The notes: generated by a model not told the origin, from the sequence alone. Positions 52,430-62,517 are shown, counted from the first letter of the stretch. The stretch: DNA of 64,000 nt from Blastococcus aurantiacus (GCF_900102425.1 NZ_FNBT01000001.1:186001-250000); one strand, 5' to 3'. Numbers and translations: made by a program.

Positions 52430-52605
52430 TGGCCGCCGTCGTAACGGATGCGTTCGCGCTCCACTGATCCAACTCGCCCAACAGGCGGCCTTCGTGGCAG
52501 TAAGCGGCCAAGGCTAGTTGGTCCTCGTCGTGGACGGCGTGGAGCAGGTACTGACCGTTGGCGGCGGGGGCGGGCTGACCGTCCGCCGCCCGAAGGGGCA
52601 GGCCC

Positions 52606-52611
52606 TAGCCT
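52606..52611 (+). promoter_or_regulatory. Leaderless -10 element of the quinone oxidoreductase gene
   Basis: TAGCCT, then GACCTGC, then ATG. The same element and spacing stand before fragments 1 (TAGCGT) and 3 (TAGCCT), which argues that it is a functional and conserved promoter. Confidence 0.65.
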
Positions 52612-52618
52612 GACCTGC

Positions 52619-53590
52619 ATGCGTGCTGTGCAGATCACCCGCTTCGGCGGCCCGGAAGTCCTCGACGTCGTCGACCTTCCCGACCCCACTCCAGGACCAG
52701 GTCAGACGCTGTACGAGGTGAGTGCCGCAGGAGTCAACTTCGCCGACACCCACCAGATCGAGAACTCCTACCTGGCCGCCCAGCAGCTGCCGCTCATCCC
52801 TGGCGCGGAGTTCGTCGGCACCCCGGTCGGCGGCGGCCAGCGGGTGGTCGGCCTGCTCGACGGCGGCGGCTACGCCGAGCGGGTGGCCGCGAACGACCGG
52901 CTCACCTGGGCCGTGCCGGACGGCGTCACCGACGAGCAGGCGCTGTCGCTGGTCCTCCAGGGGACCACCGCCTGGCACCTGCTGCGCACCTGCGCGCACC
53001 TGGCCGAGGGCGAGTCCGTCGTCGTCATCGCCGGTGCCGGTGGCGTCGGCTCGCTGGCCGTGCAGCTGGCCCGCCGCTGGGGCGCCGGCCGCGTCATCGC
53101 CACCGCGTCCAGCCTCGAGAAGCGCTCACTCACCGAGGAGCTCGGCGCCCACGCTACCGTCGACCCGGCGCTGGCGGACGACGACCCGAAGCAGTTCGCC
53201 GCCGCCCTCCGCGAGGCCAACGACGGCAAACCCGTCGACATCGTGCTCGAGATGACCGGCGGCAACGTCTTCTCCGGTTCGCTCTCGGCGCTGGCCCCCT
53301 TCGGCCGGCTGGTCACCTACGGCATGGCCGCCCGCCAGGAGACGCCGTCGGTGCCCCCGGGCGCGCTCATGCAGAAGAGCCGCGCGGTCATCGGGTTCTG
53401 GCTGGCGCACTGCATGGCCCGTCCCGACATGCTCGACGCCGCCATGACCGACCTGCTCGCCATGACCGCGGACGGCTCGCTCAAGCCCGTCGCAGGTGGG
53501 CGCTACCCGCTGTCCAACGTGCGCGACGCACACCAGGACCTGCTCGCCCGCCGCACCACCGGCAAGCTCGTCCTCGACCCCACTCGCTGA
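52619..53590 (+). CDS. NADPH:quinone oxidoreductase (zinc-less MDR family), intact
   Basis: 323 residues of the quinone reductase branch of the medium-chain dehydrogenases. N-terminal GroES-like domain (MRAVQITRFGGPEVLDVVDL, GVNFADTHQIENSYL, LIPGAEFVGTPVGGGQRVVG), Rossmann motif VIAGAGGVGSLAVQLARRWG and the C-terminal LSNVRDAHQDLLARRTTGKL. No structural zinc cysteines. It reduces quinones with NADPH. Convergent with the ArsR gene. The first 49 codons have three diverged partner copies and one partial copy in the preceding 11 kb. Confidence 0.93.
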   Translation: MRAVQITRFGGPEVLDVVDLPDPTPGPGQTLYEVSAAGVNFADTHQIENSYLAAQQLPLIPGAEFVGTPVGGGQRVVGLLDGGGYAERVAANDRLTWAVPDGVTDEQALSLVLQGTTAWHLLRTCAHLAEGESVVVIAGAGGVGSLAVQLARRWGAGRVIATASSLEKRSLTEELGAHATVDPALADDDPKQFAAALREANDGKPVDIVLEMTGGNVFSGSLSALAPFGRLVTYGMAARQETPSVPPGALMQKSRAVIGFWLAHCMARPDMLDAAMTDLLAMTADGSLKPVAGGRYPLSNVRDAHQDLLARRTTGKLVLDPTR

Positions 53591-53603
53591 GGGAGCGGGG
53601 GGG

Positions 53604-53984
53604 TCAGCCCTTCGCGCGGGCGGCGTCGGCGAGGGCGACCGCGTCCTCGGCGCCGTCGAGCGCGTCGAGCAGCGCCTGACCCTGCCGCAGGTTGGCCGTC
53701 AGCATCCGGCGAGCCACCGCCAGCAGCTCGGCCGTCTGCGGGTCGCACAGCGAGCAGATGACGTTGTTCCGCACTCGCCGGCTCCCGACGATGCCCGCAC
53801 GGCGCAGCACGCTGACCTGCTGCGACAGGTGCGAGAGCTCCAGCCCCGTGCCCTCGGCCAGCTCGCCGATCGTGCGCTCCCCCTCGGCCAGGAGCTCGAG
53901 CACCCGGATGCGCGCCGGGTGCGCCAGAGCCTTGAAGAGGTCCGCCTTGGCCTCGGCCAGGGGGCGGCCGGGTGTGAACGGCAT
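53604..53984 (-). CDS. ArsR/SmtB family regulator
   Basis: 126 residues with a winged helix: ADLFKALAHPARIRVLELLA, RTIGELAEGTGLELSHLSQQ, VSVLRRAGIVGSRRVRNNVI. The only cysteine is in CSLCDPQ late in the wing, so metal sensing by the classic ArsR site is not obvious. Divergent from the phosphatase gene at 54071 with a 41-bp dyad between them. Convergent with the quinone oxidoreductase gene, with only 13 bp between stops. Confidence 0.88.
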   Translation of the reverse strand: MPFTPGRPLAEAKADLFKALAHPARIRVLELLAEGERTIGELAEGTGLELSHLSQQVSVLRRAGIVGSRRVRNNVICSLCDPQTAELLAVARRMLTANLRQGQALLDALDGAEDAVALADAARAKG

Positions 53985-54009
53985 ACCGCCAGCATACGAA
54001 CCAGCGGCC

Positions 54010-54050
54010 TTCTGTAGTGCTTGATAAGTTCGTCAAGTCACTCGACAGAA
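54010..54050. promoter_or_regulatory. Predicted ArsR operator, extended imperfect dyad
   Basis: TTCTGT ... ACAGAA at the ends, AGTG-CTTGA and TCAAG-T-CACT inside, with an 8-bp centre (TAAGTTCG). Total 41 bp with one bulged base. It begins 26 bp upstream of the ArsR start and 20 bp upstream of the phosphatase start. Confidence 0.65.
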
Positions 54051-54070
54051 GTTCCCGGTGAAGAGGTGCG

Positions 54071-55783
54071 ATGTCCCGCTGGTGGCGGACGGACGGCGTG
54101 GACGACGGCGTGGACGACGCCGACGCCCAGACCCTGGAGAGCATGCCGATCGGTCTGCTCGAGCTGGACACCGACTGGACGGTCCGCTACATCAACGCGG
54201 CCGGTGAGCAGATGGTCGGGCACGTCCGGGCCGACCTGCTGGGCCGGTCCTACTGGGATGCGTTCCCGGCCAGCACGGGCAACGACTTCGGCCGCGCGTA
54301 CCGCGAGGCCGTCGCCACCCGCCGGCCGCAGACCTTCGAGGCCTTCTACCCCGAGCCGCTGAACCAGTGGTACGAGGTTCACGCAGTGCCCGCCCTGCAC
54401 GGCCTCTGGGTGTACTTCACGGAGGTGACCGCACGCCGCCAGGCCGTCGAGCGGCTGGCGCTGCTCGCCCGGGTCAGCGAGGACCTCGTCGGCACCCTGA
54501 ACGCCCCTGCGGCGGTGGGGCGGATCCCCCGGGTGATCGTGCCCGCGCTCGCCAACTGGGCGACGGTCGCCGTGCTGGCCGAGGACGGCACGCTGCTGGA
54601 CGCCGGGGCCTGGCACGTCGACCCGGCAAAGGTGCCGCTGGTGCGCCGGTTCGCCGCCGCGGCGCAGGCGTCCTTCCCCACGACGTCGCCGAGCCTGCGC
54701 GCGGTGACCACCGGCACCCCGGTGACCGTGCCCGCCACCGGGCTGACCGGCCGCGCGCTCGGGCTGGTCGCCACCGGTGAGGCGCGCCGACTCCTCCGGG
54801 TGCTCGACCCCGGCACCATGACCGTGCTGCCGATCCGAGGGCCGGACCGGGTGCTCGGCGTCCTGACCCTGGTGCACGACCGGCACCGGGCGGTCGACCC
54901 CGCTGATCTGGCCACCGCCACCGAGGTCGCGCAGCGAGCGGGTCTGGCCCTGGACAACGCGCGGCTGTACGAGCAGCAGCGGCGCCTCGCCGAGGAGCTG
55001 CAGCGCAGCATGCTGACCGCGGCGCCCCAGCCCGACCACGCGCAGATCGTGGTGCGCTACCTGCCCGCCGGCGAGGCCGCCCGCGTGGGCGGCGACTGGT
55101 ACGACGCCTTCGTCCAGCCCGACGGCGCGACCGTCCTGGTCATCGGCGACGTCGTCGGCCACGACACCTCCGCTGCGGCGTCGATGGGCCAGCTGCGCAG
55201 CATGCTCCGCGGCATCGCCGTCACCGGTGACGTGGGCCCGGCCGGGCTGCTCGCCCAGCTCGACGCGGCGATGACCCAGCTGCAGCTGCACACCTACGCG
55301 ACCGCGGCCCTGGCCCGCTTCGAGCAGAGCCCCGAGGACCTGGAGCGGGGCATCACCCGGATGCGCTTTGCGAACGCCGGCCACCCGCCGCCGCTGATCA
55401 TCCACCCGGACGGCACCATCGCCGAGCTGGCCAGCTGGCGCGGCGACCTCATGCTCGGGGTCGACTCCGACACGCGGCGCAGCGAGTCGGTGGTCAGCCT
55501 GGACCGCCGGACCACCGTGCTGCTCTACACCGACGGACTGATCGAGCGCCGGGACTCCGTGCTCGACGACGGCATGGACCGCCTACGGGCAGCGGCGGCC
55601 GAGTTCGCCGGGCTCCCGCTCGACGAGCTGTGCGACCGGCTCATCGAGCGGCTGGTGGACTCCCGCCCGGAGGACGACGTCGCCCTGGTGGCCATCCGCC
55701 TGCACCGCCAGGACCGCCCCCGCCCCGACGTCGCCGGGCCGCGGGACGTTCCCCCGACGGTGCCGCCCGACCCTGCGGGCTAG
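54071..55783 (+). CDS. PAS-GAF-SpoIIE (PP2C) serine phosphatase
   Basis: 570 residues. PAS ~22-120 (DTDWTVRYINAAGEQMVGHV), GAF ~130-290, PP2C ~320-545 with VGGDWYDAFVQPDGATVLVI, DVVGHDTSAAASMGQLRSML, LYTDGLIERRDSVLDDGMDR and EDDVALVAIRL. A close paralog of the protein at 18111 but with one PAS instead of two. ATG at 54071 with GAAGAGG upstream. The end overlaps the VWA gene on the other strand by 4 bp. Confidence 0.92.
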   Translation: MSRWWRTDGVDDGVDDADAQTLESMPIGLLELDTDWTVRYINAAGEQMVGHVRADLLGRSYWDAFPASTGNDFGRAYREAVATRRPQTFEAFYPEPLNQWYEVHAVPALHGLWVYFTEVTARRQAVERLALLARVSEDLVGTLNAPAAVGRIPRVIVPALANWATVAVLAEDGTLLDAGAWHVDPAKVPLVRRFAAAAQASFPTTSPSLRAVTTGTPVTVPATGLTGRALGLVATGEARRLLRVLDPGTMTVLPIRGPDRVLGVLTLVHDRHRAVDPADLATATEVAQRAGLALDNARLYEQQRRLAEELQRSMLTAAPQPDHAQIVVRYLPAGEAARVGGDWYDAFVQPDGATVLVIGDVVGHDTSAAASMGQLRSMLRGIAVTGDVGPAGLLAQLDAAMTQLQLHTYATAALARFEQSPEDLERGITRMRFANAGHPPPLIIHPDGTIAELASWRGDLMLGVDSDTRRSESVVSLDRRTTVLLYTDGLIERRDSVLDDGMDRLRAAAAEFAGLPLDELCDRLIERLVDSRPEDDVALVAIRLHRQDRPRPDVAGPRDVPPTVPPDPAG

Positions 55784-56736
55784 ACCAGGCGGTTGGTCCA
55801 GAGCAGGCTGAGGGCGGCGCCTATGAGCAGCACCAGGACGCCGACCCGCACGAACCGCGGGCTGATGTCCTGCGGCTCGGTCGTGTAGCCGATCTGGCTG
55901 CCCAGGTCGGCGTACACCTCCTCGAGCTCCTCGGCGCTGGCCGCCTCGCTGTAGCTGCCGCCGGTCTCGTCCGCGATCCGCTCCAGCGTGGCCCGGTCCA
56001 CGGGCACCGGCACGGTGTCACCGTCCAGGTCGAGCGTGCCGTAGTCGGTACCGAAGGCGATCGTCGACACCGGGATGGAGACGTCCTGGGCGGCGTCGAT
56101 CGCCTGGGTCTCGTCGCGGCCCACGGTCGGGTAGCCGTCGGAGAGCAGCACGACCCGCGCCGGCGGGGCCTCCTCGCCCGTCTCCTCGAGCGTCGCCTGG
56201 AAGTTCTGGATCGCGGTCAGCGAGGTGAAGATCGCCTCGCCGATCGCCGTCGACTCCGCCAGCTCCAGGTTGTCGATCGCGCCCCGTACCTGCTCGCGGT
56301 CGGTGGTCGGCGGCACCAGCGTCGTCGCCGTCCCCGCGAAGGTCACCAGCCCGAGGTTGATGCGCTCCGGCAGGACGTCGACGAACTCCTTCGCCGCCTT
56401 CTGCATCGCCCGGAAGCGGCTCGGCTCGACGTCCCGGGCCTCCATCGACAGCGAGACGTCGACGGCCATGATCACCGTCGCCCGCTCCCGCGGCACCCGC
56501 ACCTCGGTGCTCGGCTTCGCCAGCGACACCACCAGCGTGGCGATCCCGAGCGCGACCAGCCCGAAGGCCACGTGCCGGCGCCATCCCGGCCGCTTGGGCA
56601 CCAGCGAGCCGAGCAGGGCCACGTTCGTGAAGCGGGCGGCATACGCCTTGCGGCGCAGCTGCAGGACGACGTAGTACGCCACCAGCGCCGCGACCACGAG
56701 CAGGCCGAGCAGCCACAGGGGGGCCTGGAAGGTCAT
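55780..56736 (-). CDS. VWA-domain membrane protein (BatA-like)
   Basis: 318 residues. Two N-terminal helices (LWLLGLLVVAALVAYYVVL, VAFGLVALGIATLVVSLAK), a von Willebrand A domain with the MIDAS motif AVDVSLSMEA, then TFAGTATTLVPPTTDR and VLLSDGYPTVGRDE, and a final helix. This is the BatA type found with MoxR ATPases. Overlaps the DUF58 gene by ATGA. Third gene of the MoxR operon; role in envelope or metallo-chaperone assembly is inferred. Confidence 0.9.
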   Translation of the reverse strand: MTFQAPLWLLGLLVVAALVAYYVVLQLRRKAYAARFTNVALLGSLVPKRPGWRRHVAFGLVALGIATLVVSLAKPSTEVRVPRERATVIMAVDVSLSMEARDVEPSRFRAMQKAAKEFVDVLPERINLGLVTFAGTATTLVPPTTDREQVRGAIDNLELAESTAIGEAIFTSLTAIQNFQATLEETGEEAPPARVVLLSDGYPTVGRDETQAIDAAQDVSIPVSTIAFGTDYGTLDLDGDTVPVPVDRATLERIADETGGSYSEAASAEELEEVYADLGSQIGYTTEPQDISPRFVRVGVLVLLIGAALSLLWTNRLV

Positions 56737-57749
56737 CGGGACGCTCCTCCGCTCCCGGCCCGGCGGCGCTCGCCGACGAACCGGACGACGTCCATGAGCC
56801 AGTCGCGGTCGGTCCGCAGCTGCAGGTGACCGGCACCGGCCCGGCGCAGCGCCCTCGCGATCCGGGCCCGCTCCTCGGCCGCCCCCTGCGCGAAGCGTGC
56901 GCGGAACTCGGCGTCGCCCGTGGGCACCTCGAGGGTCTGCCCGCTCTCCGGGTCGACGACGGTCAGCAGCCCCACGTCGGGCAGCTCCAGCTCCCGCGGG
57001 TCGACCACCTCGATGGCCAGCAGCTCGTGCCGGGTGCCCAGCGCTCGCAGCGGCCGCTCCCAGTCGCTGTCGCCGAGGAAGTCCGAGATCACGACCACCA
57101 GGCCGCGGCGGCGCTCCGGCCGGCGCAGCGTCTCCAGGGCGGCGGCGAGGTCGCCCCGGCGGCCGCCGGCGGCACGCGGGGTGGCGACGACGGAGCGCAG
57201 CAGCCGCTCGGCGGCGACCCGGCCCGGCAGTGCCGGGTGGCGGTCCACGCGCTCCCCCGTCGTCACGACCGCGCCCAGCCGGTTGCCTCCGTGCACCGTC
57301 AGGTGCCCGACCGCGGCCAGGCCGGCGATCGCGAGGTCGCGCTTGAGGCACTTGGCGGTGCCGAAGTCCAGGCTGGCCGAGAGGTCGACGACCGCCCACG
57401 TCTCCAGCTCGCGGTCGGCGATCGTCTCGCGCACGTGCGGGACCTGGGTGCGGGCGGTGACCGGCCAGTCCATGCGGCGGACGTCGTCGCCCGGGTGGTA
57501 CGTGCGGGAGTCACCGGCCTCGGACCCGGAGCCCGGGACCAGACCCAGGTGGTCGCCCTGGAGCAGCCCGTCCAGCCGGCGCCGCACGGTCAGCTCCAGC
57601 CGGCGCAGCAGGACGTCGGCCGGGCCGTCGGTGAAGCGCGGGGGCGCGCCGTCGTCCCCGCCGGGGCTGTCCCCGGCGTCGTGCAGCAGGAGGCCGGGGT
57701 GCGCGGAGACCGCCGGGGACGGGCCGGCGCTGCGGCGACGCCGGATCAC
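56733..57749 (-). CDS. DUF58 protein
   Basis: 338 residues. Core DUF58: GDHLGLVPGSGSEAGDSRTY, HPGDDVRRMDWPVTARTQVP, ETWAVVDLSASLDFGTAKCL, GLVVVISDFLGDSDWERPLR. A VWA-like fold without the full MIDAS. GTG start overlaps the MoxR stop (GTGA). Middle gene of the MoxR-DUF58-VWA operon, a widely conserved AAA+ chaperone system. Confidence 0.9.
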   Translation of the reverse strand: MIRRRRSAGPSPAVSAHPGLLLHDAGDSPGGDDGAPPRFTDGPADVLLRRLELTVRRRLDGLLQGDHLGLVPGSGSEAGDSRTYHPGDDVRRMDWPVTARTQVPHVRETIADRELETWAVVDLSASLDFGTAKCLKRDLAIAGLAAVGHLTVHGGNRLGAVVTTGERVDRHPALPGRVAAERLLRSVVATPRAAGGRRGDLAAALETLRRPERRRGLVVVISDFLGDSDWERPLRALGTRHELLAIEVVDPRELELPDVGLLTVVDPESGQTLEVPTGDAEFRARFAQGAAEERARIARALRRAGAGHLQLRTDRDWLMDVVRFVGERRRAGSGGASR

Positions 57750-58987
57750 GCCGGGTGCGGCCCGTGACCGTTGGAGCCCTGACCGCCCTGGGCGGGCGGT
57801 GCGGCGTGCATGCCCTGGCCCGGCGCGCCGTAGGCGGTCGCACCCTGGCCCGGCCCGCCCTGGCCCTGCCCGTTCGACACCGGCATGCCCTGCGGCGGGC
57901 CGTACTGCGGCACCTGCGGTCCGCCGCCGGCACCGGGACCGAAGCCGCCGGCGTTCTGGCGGGGGGCCACCTGCGGCAGCGGCACCGTCTGCACGATGCG
58001 CTTCACGATGTGGTCGGCGGGGACGCCGTCGGCGAGGGCGTCGTAGGAGAGCACCAGCCGGTGGCGCAGCACGTCGGCGGTGATGTCGAGGACGTCCTGG
58101 GGCAGCACGTAGTCACGGCCGCGCACCAGCGCCAGCGCCCGGCTGGCGGCGATCAGGCCGAGGGAGGCGCGCGGGCTGGCGCCGTAGGACACCCACGTCG
58201 CGACGTCCTCCATGCCGTGCTCGCGCGGCGTGCGCGTGGCGACCACGAGGCGGACGACGTAGTCGACCAGCGCGTGGTGCACGAAGACCCGGGAGGCGGT
58301 CTTCTGCAGCCGGCGCAGCTCGTCGGGACCCAGCACGGTCTGGGCCACCGGCGGCTCGGAGCCCATGCGGTAGATGATCTCCCGCTCCTCGTCCGGGCTC
58401 GGGTAGTCGACGAGCACCTTCATGAGGAAGCGGTCGCGCTGCGCCTCGGGCAGCGGGTAGACGCCCTCGGACTCGATCGGGTTCTGGGTGGCCAGCACGA
58501 GGAACGGGTCGGGCAGCGGGTGGGTGACCCCGCCGATGCTGACCTGCCGCTCGGCCATGACCTCCAGCAGCGCCGACTGCACCTTGGCCGGAGCGCGGTT
58601 GATCTCGTCGGTGAGGACGAAGTTGGCGAACACCGGGCCGAGCTCGGTGTCGAAGGCGTCCTGCCCCGACTTGTAGATGCGCGTGCCGATGATGTCGGCC
58701 GGCACCAGGTCCGGGGTGAACTGCAGGCGGGCGAACTTCCCGCCGACGGCGGTGGCCAGGGTCTCGACGGCGAGGGTCTTCGCGACGCCGGGGACGCCCT
58801 CGAGCAGCACGTGCCCGCGGGCGAGGAGCGCCACGAGCATCCGCTCGACGAGGCGGTCCTGGCCGACGATGACCCGCTTGATCTCGAACAGCACCCGCTC
58901 GAGCCGGGCGGCATCGGTGGCCGGCGGTACCGGGGCGCCCGCCTGCGCGGTCGGGTTCTCGGTCGGCGTGCTGGCAGCGCTCGTCAC
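57746..58987 (-). CDS. MoxR family AAA+ ATPase
   Basis: 413 residues. Walker A GVPGVAKTLAVETLA, Walker B NFVLTDEINRAPAKVQSALL, sensor 1 FLVLATQNPIESEGVYPLPE and a C-terminal lid VSYGASPRASLGLIAASRAL. The last ~75 residues are a Gly/Pro/Gln-rich disordered tail, an addition not in most MoxR proteins. GTG start at 58987 with AGGGAG upstream. First gene of the operon. The 288-bp upstream gap contains a terminator (59194-59227) and the promoter region. Confidence 0.93.
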   Translation of the reverse strand: MTSAASTPTENPTAQAGAPVPPATDAARLERVLFEIKRVIVGQDRLVERMLVALLARGHVLLEGVPGVAKTLAVETLATAVGGKFARLQFTPDLVPADIIGTRIYKSGQDAFDTELGPVFANFVLTDEINRAPAKVQSALLEVMAERQVSIGGVTHPLPDPFLVLATQNPIESEGVYPLPEAQRDRFLMKVLVDYPSPDEEREIIYRMGSEPPVAQTVLGPDELRRLQKTASRVFVHHALVDYVVRLVVATRTPREHGMEDVATWVSYGASPRASLGLIAASRALALVRGRDYVLPQDVLDITADVLRHRLVLSYDALADGVPADHIVKRIVQTVPLPQVAPRQNAGGFGPGAGGGPQVPQYGPPQGMPVSNGQGQGGPGQGATAYGAPGQGMHAAPPAQGGQGSNGHGPHPA

Positions 58988-59193
58988 GGGGCTCCCTGGT
59001 CGTGCCTGGCCGCGGTCACCGGAACAAGAGTGGCCGTCGACGGGGCGGCACAGCCGTCCCCGGGAACCAGTGTCCTACACCTTCCTGGGCGACAGCTGGA
59101 TGCCGCCGGAAGGCCTCCCCGCGGTGCCGACGCCTGCGATCGATCTCTGCGGGACGGCTGCTCTCAGGCGTGCCGGCTGCTAGCCTCAGAGGT

Positions 59194-59227
59194 GCGTCGG
59201 GCAGCTCCCCCCGTGGCTGCCCGACGC
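59194..59227 (-). terminator. Hairpin after the NlpC/P60 gene
   Basis: A perfect 12-bp stem GCGTCGGGCAGC / GCTGCCCGACGC with a 10-nt loop, 49-82 bp past the stop of the NlpC/P60 gene at 59276. Confidence 0.75.
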
Positions 59228-59275
59228 CTCATCTCCAGGCGCCCGCGGAACGCCCGCCCGGCCGGCCGGCCCCGC

Positions 59276-60640
<1,365 letters not shown>

Positions 60641-60728
60641 GTCGCGACCTCTTCCGACTTCTCGACGATGGGCACCCGGAGGGGTGCCGTCGGGAAGGGG
60701 ATCGGTCAGCCGGGCGACGTCGTTGAGG

Positions 60729-60756
60729 GGCGTCTCACCCCAAGGGGTGGGACGCC
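60729..60756. terminator. Hairpin between the acyl-CoA ligase and NlpC/P60 genes
   Basis: GGCGTC-T-CACCCC and GGGGTG-G-GACGCC pair with one internal mismatch around an AA loop. It is downstream of the ligase stop (60888) and upstream of the NlpC/P60 start (60640), so it may act as a terminator or a leader structure. I looked for a c-di-AMP (ydaO) riboswitch, often found before NlpC/P60 genes, and could not recognise its core. Confidence 0.5.
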
Positions 60757-60887
60757 ACGCGCGGGTGACGTGCTGGAACGGCCGCCCTTCAGGGGCCGGC
60801 GCCGAGCGTGCGAGGCGTGGGGGGAAGGCCGAAGGACCCCGTCCGCCCCATCCCTCGCAGGCTCGCGGCGGGTCCCGGGACGGGGCC

Positions 60888-62423
60888 TCAGTTCACCCGG
60901 CGCTCGGAGCCCTCCCAGAAGGACTCGCGCAGCTTGAACTTCTGGATCTTGCCGGTGGCCGTGCGCGCCAGCTCGTCCCGGAACTCGACCCGCTTGGGGA
61001 TCTTGTAGCCGGCGATCTTGCCGCGGCAGTGGGCGACGATGTCGGCCTCGGTGACCTGCTGGCCCTCGGCGACCACCACGATCGCGGTCACCATCTCGCC
61101 CCACTTGTCGTCCGGGACGCCGATGACGGCGACCTCCGCGACCGCCGGGTGGCTGAAGACGGCGTCCTCGACCTCGATCGACGACACGTTCTCGCCGCCG
61201 GTGATGATCACGTCCTTCTTGCGGTCGGAGATCGTCACGTAGCCGCCGTCGTCGATCGTGCCGCCGTCGCCGGTGTGGAACCAGCCGCCCTCCAGCGCCT
61301 CGGCCGAGGCGTCGGGGTTCTCCCAGTACCCGGCGAGCACCGTGTTCCCGTGCGCGAGCACCTCGCCGGACTCGCTCACCGACAGGCGGGTGCCCAGCGC
61401 GGGCACGCCCGCCCGGGACAGCCGCTTGGCCCGTTCCTCCGGCGACAGGTCGTCGTACTCGGCGCGGGGCCGGTTGATGGTGAGCAGCGGAGCGGTCTCG
61501 GTGAGGCCGTAGATCTGGTTGAACTCCCAGCCGAGCTCGGCCTCGACGCGGGCGATGGTCTTCGACGGCGGGGGCGCGCCGGCGACGACGATGCGCACCT
61601 TGTCGCGGCCCGGGATCGGGCCGTCCCAGTCGGCCGCCGCCTCGAGCACGGCGTTCCACACCGCCGGCGCCCCAGCCATGATCGTGACGCCGTGCTGCTC
61701 GACGCGGCGGAGGATCTCGGCGCCGTCGACCTTGCGCAGCACGATCTGCCGCGCCCCGAGGCCGGCCATCGTGTACGGCAGCCCCCAGCCGTTGCAGTGG
61801 AACATCGGGAGCGTGTGGAGGTAGACGTCGCGGTCGCTGACCTGCATGTGCATGCCGAAGGTGACCGCGTTGACCCACAGGTTGCGGTGCGTCATCTGCA
61901 CGCCCTTGGGGCGGGCCGTCGTGCCGGACGTGTAGTTGATGGTGGCCGTCGCGTCCTCGTCCGGCTGCGCCCAGGCCCGCGGCTCGACGTCGTATCGGAG
62001 CAGCTGCTCGTACTCCTCCCCCGTGCCGAACCGGTGCTCCGCCGTCACGCCCTTGAGCGTCGGCTCCAGCTCGGGGTCGACGAAGAGCACGCGCGCGCCG
62101 CAGTGCCCGACGATGTACTCGACCTCCTCCGGGGAGAGCCGGAAGTTGATCGGCACCGCCACCCGCCCCGACGAGGGGACGGCGAGCAGCACCTCGAGCA
62201 GCCGGGCGGCGTTGTGGCTGACGATCGCCACCCGCTCGCCCTCGCCGATGCCCAGCTCGTCCAGCGCGGCCTGCAGCGCCCGGCCGCGGCGGGCGACGTC
62301 CCGGTAGCTGACCTCGCCCAGGGACGGCGCCGACTGGTTCGGCTCGTCCACGATGCCGACGCGGTCGCCGTAGACGAGCTCGGCCCGCTCGAGGAAGTCA
62401 CGGGTGGTCAAGGGCACGCGCAT
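60888..62423 (-). CDS. Long-chain fatty-acid--CoA ligase
   Basis: 511 residues of the ANL family. Adenylation motif INYTSGTTARPKGVQMTHRN, FHCNGWGLPYTMAGLGA, QIYGLTETAPLLTINRP, GWFHTGDGGTIDDGGYVTIS and C-terminal TATGKIQKFKLRE with the acyl-transfer lysine. Substrate is probably a medium or long chain acid. ATG at 62423 has CAGGGAG upstream; a TATTAG element on the minus strand near 62485 is a candidate -10. Distinct from the ligase at 13322 and shorter in the N-terminal domain. Confidence 0.93.
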   Translation of the reverse strand: MRVPLTTRDFLERAELVYGDRVGIVDEPNQSAPSLGEVSYRDVARRGRALQAALDELGIGEGERVAIVSHNAARLLEVLLAVPSSGRVAVPINFRLSPEEVEYIVGHCGARVLFVDPELEPTLKGVTAEHRFGTGEEYEQLLRYDVEPRAWAQPDEDATATINYTSGTTARPKGVQMTHRNLWVNAVTFGMHMQVSDRDVYLHTLPMFHCNGWGLPYTMAGLGARQIVLRKVDGAEILRRVEQHGVTIMAGAPAVWNAVLEAAADWDGPIPGRDKVRIVVAGAPPPSKTIARVEAELGWEFNQIYGLTETAPLLTINRPRAEYDDLSPEERAKRLSRAGVPALGTRLSVSESGEVLAHGNTVLAGYWENPDASAEALEGGWFHTGDGGTIDDGGYVTISDRKKDVIITGGENVSSIEVEDAVFSHPAVAEVAVIGVPDDKWGEMVTAIVVVAEGQQVTEADIVAHCRGKIAGYKIPKRVEFRDELARTATGKIQKFKLRESFWEGSERRVN

Positions 62424-62517
62424 GCCGGCTCCCTGGGGTGCGCGGCCGGCTCGGCACCGGCCGCTCGACGTGGTGGCCGTCACGCTAATAGGCCGCGCCG
62501 ACGCTCACGAGGCCGGA

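Noticed and set aside
52408-52605. Minus-strand open frame reading QYLLHAVHDEDQLALAAYCH and GRLLGELDQWSANAS
   Set aside because: The composition looks protein-like, but there is no start codon, ribosome binding site or recognisable family, and it overlaps oxidoreductase fragment 4 and the promoter of the intact gene. It may be a relic of another gene; not strong enough to list.
60641-60887. Possible c-di-AMP (ydaO) riboswitch before the NlpC/P60 gene
   Set aside because: Such riboswitches precede many actinobacterial cell-wall hydrolase genes, but I could not find the conserved core; only simple hairpins (60729-60756 and a GGCACCC/GGGTGCC stem near 60672-60689) are visible. A covariance-model search would decide.
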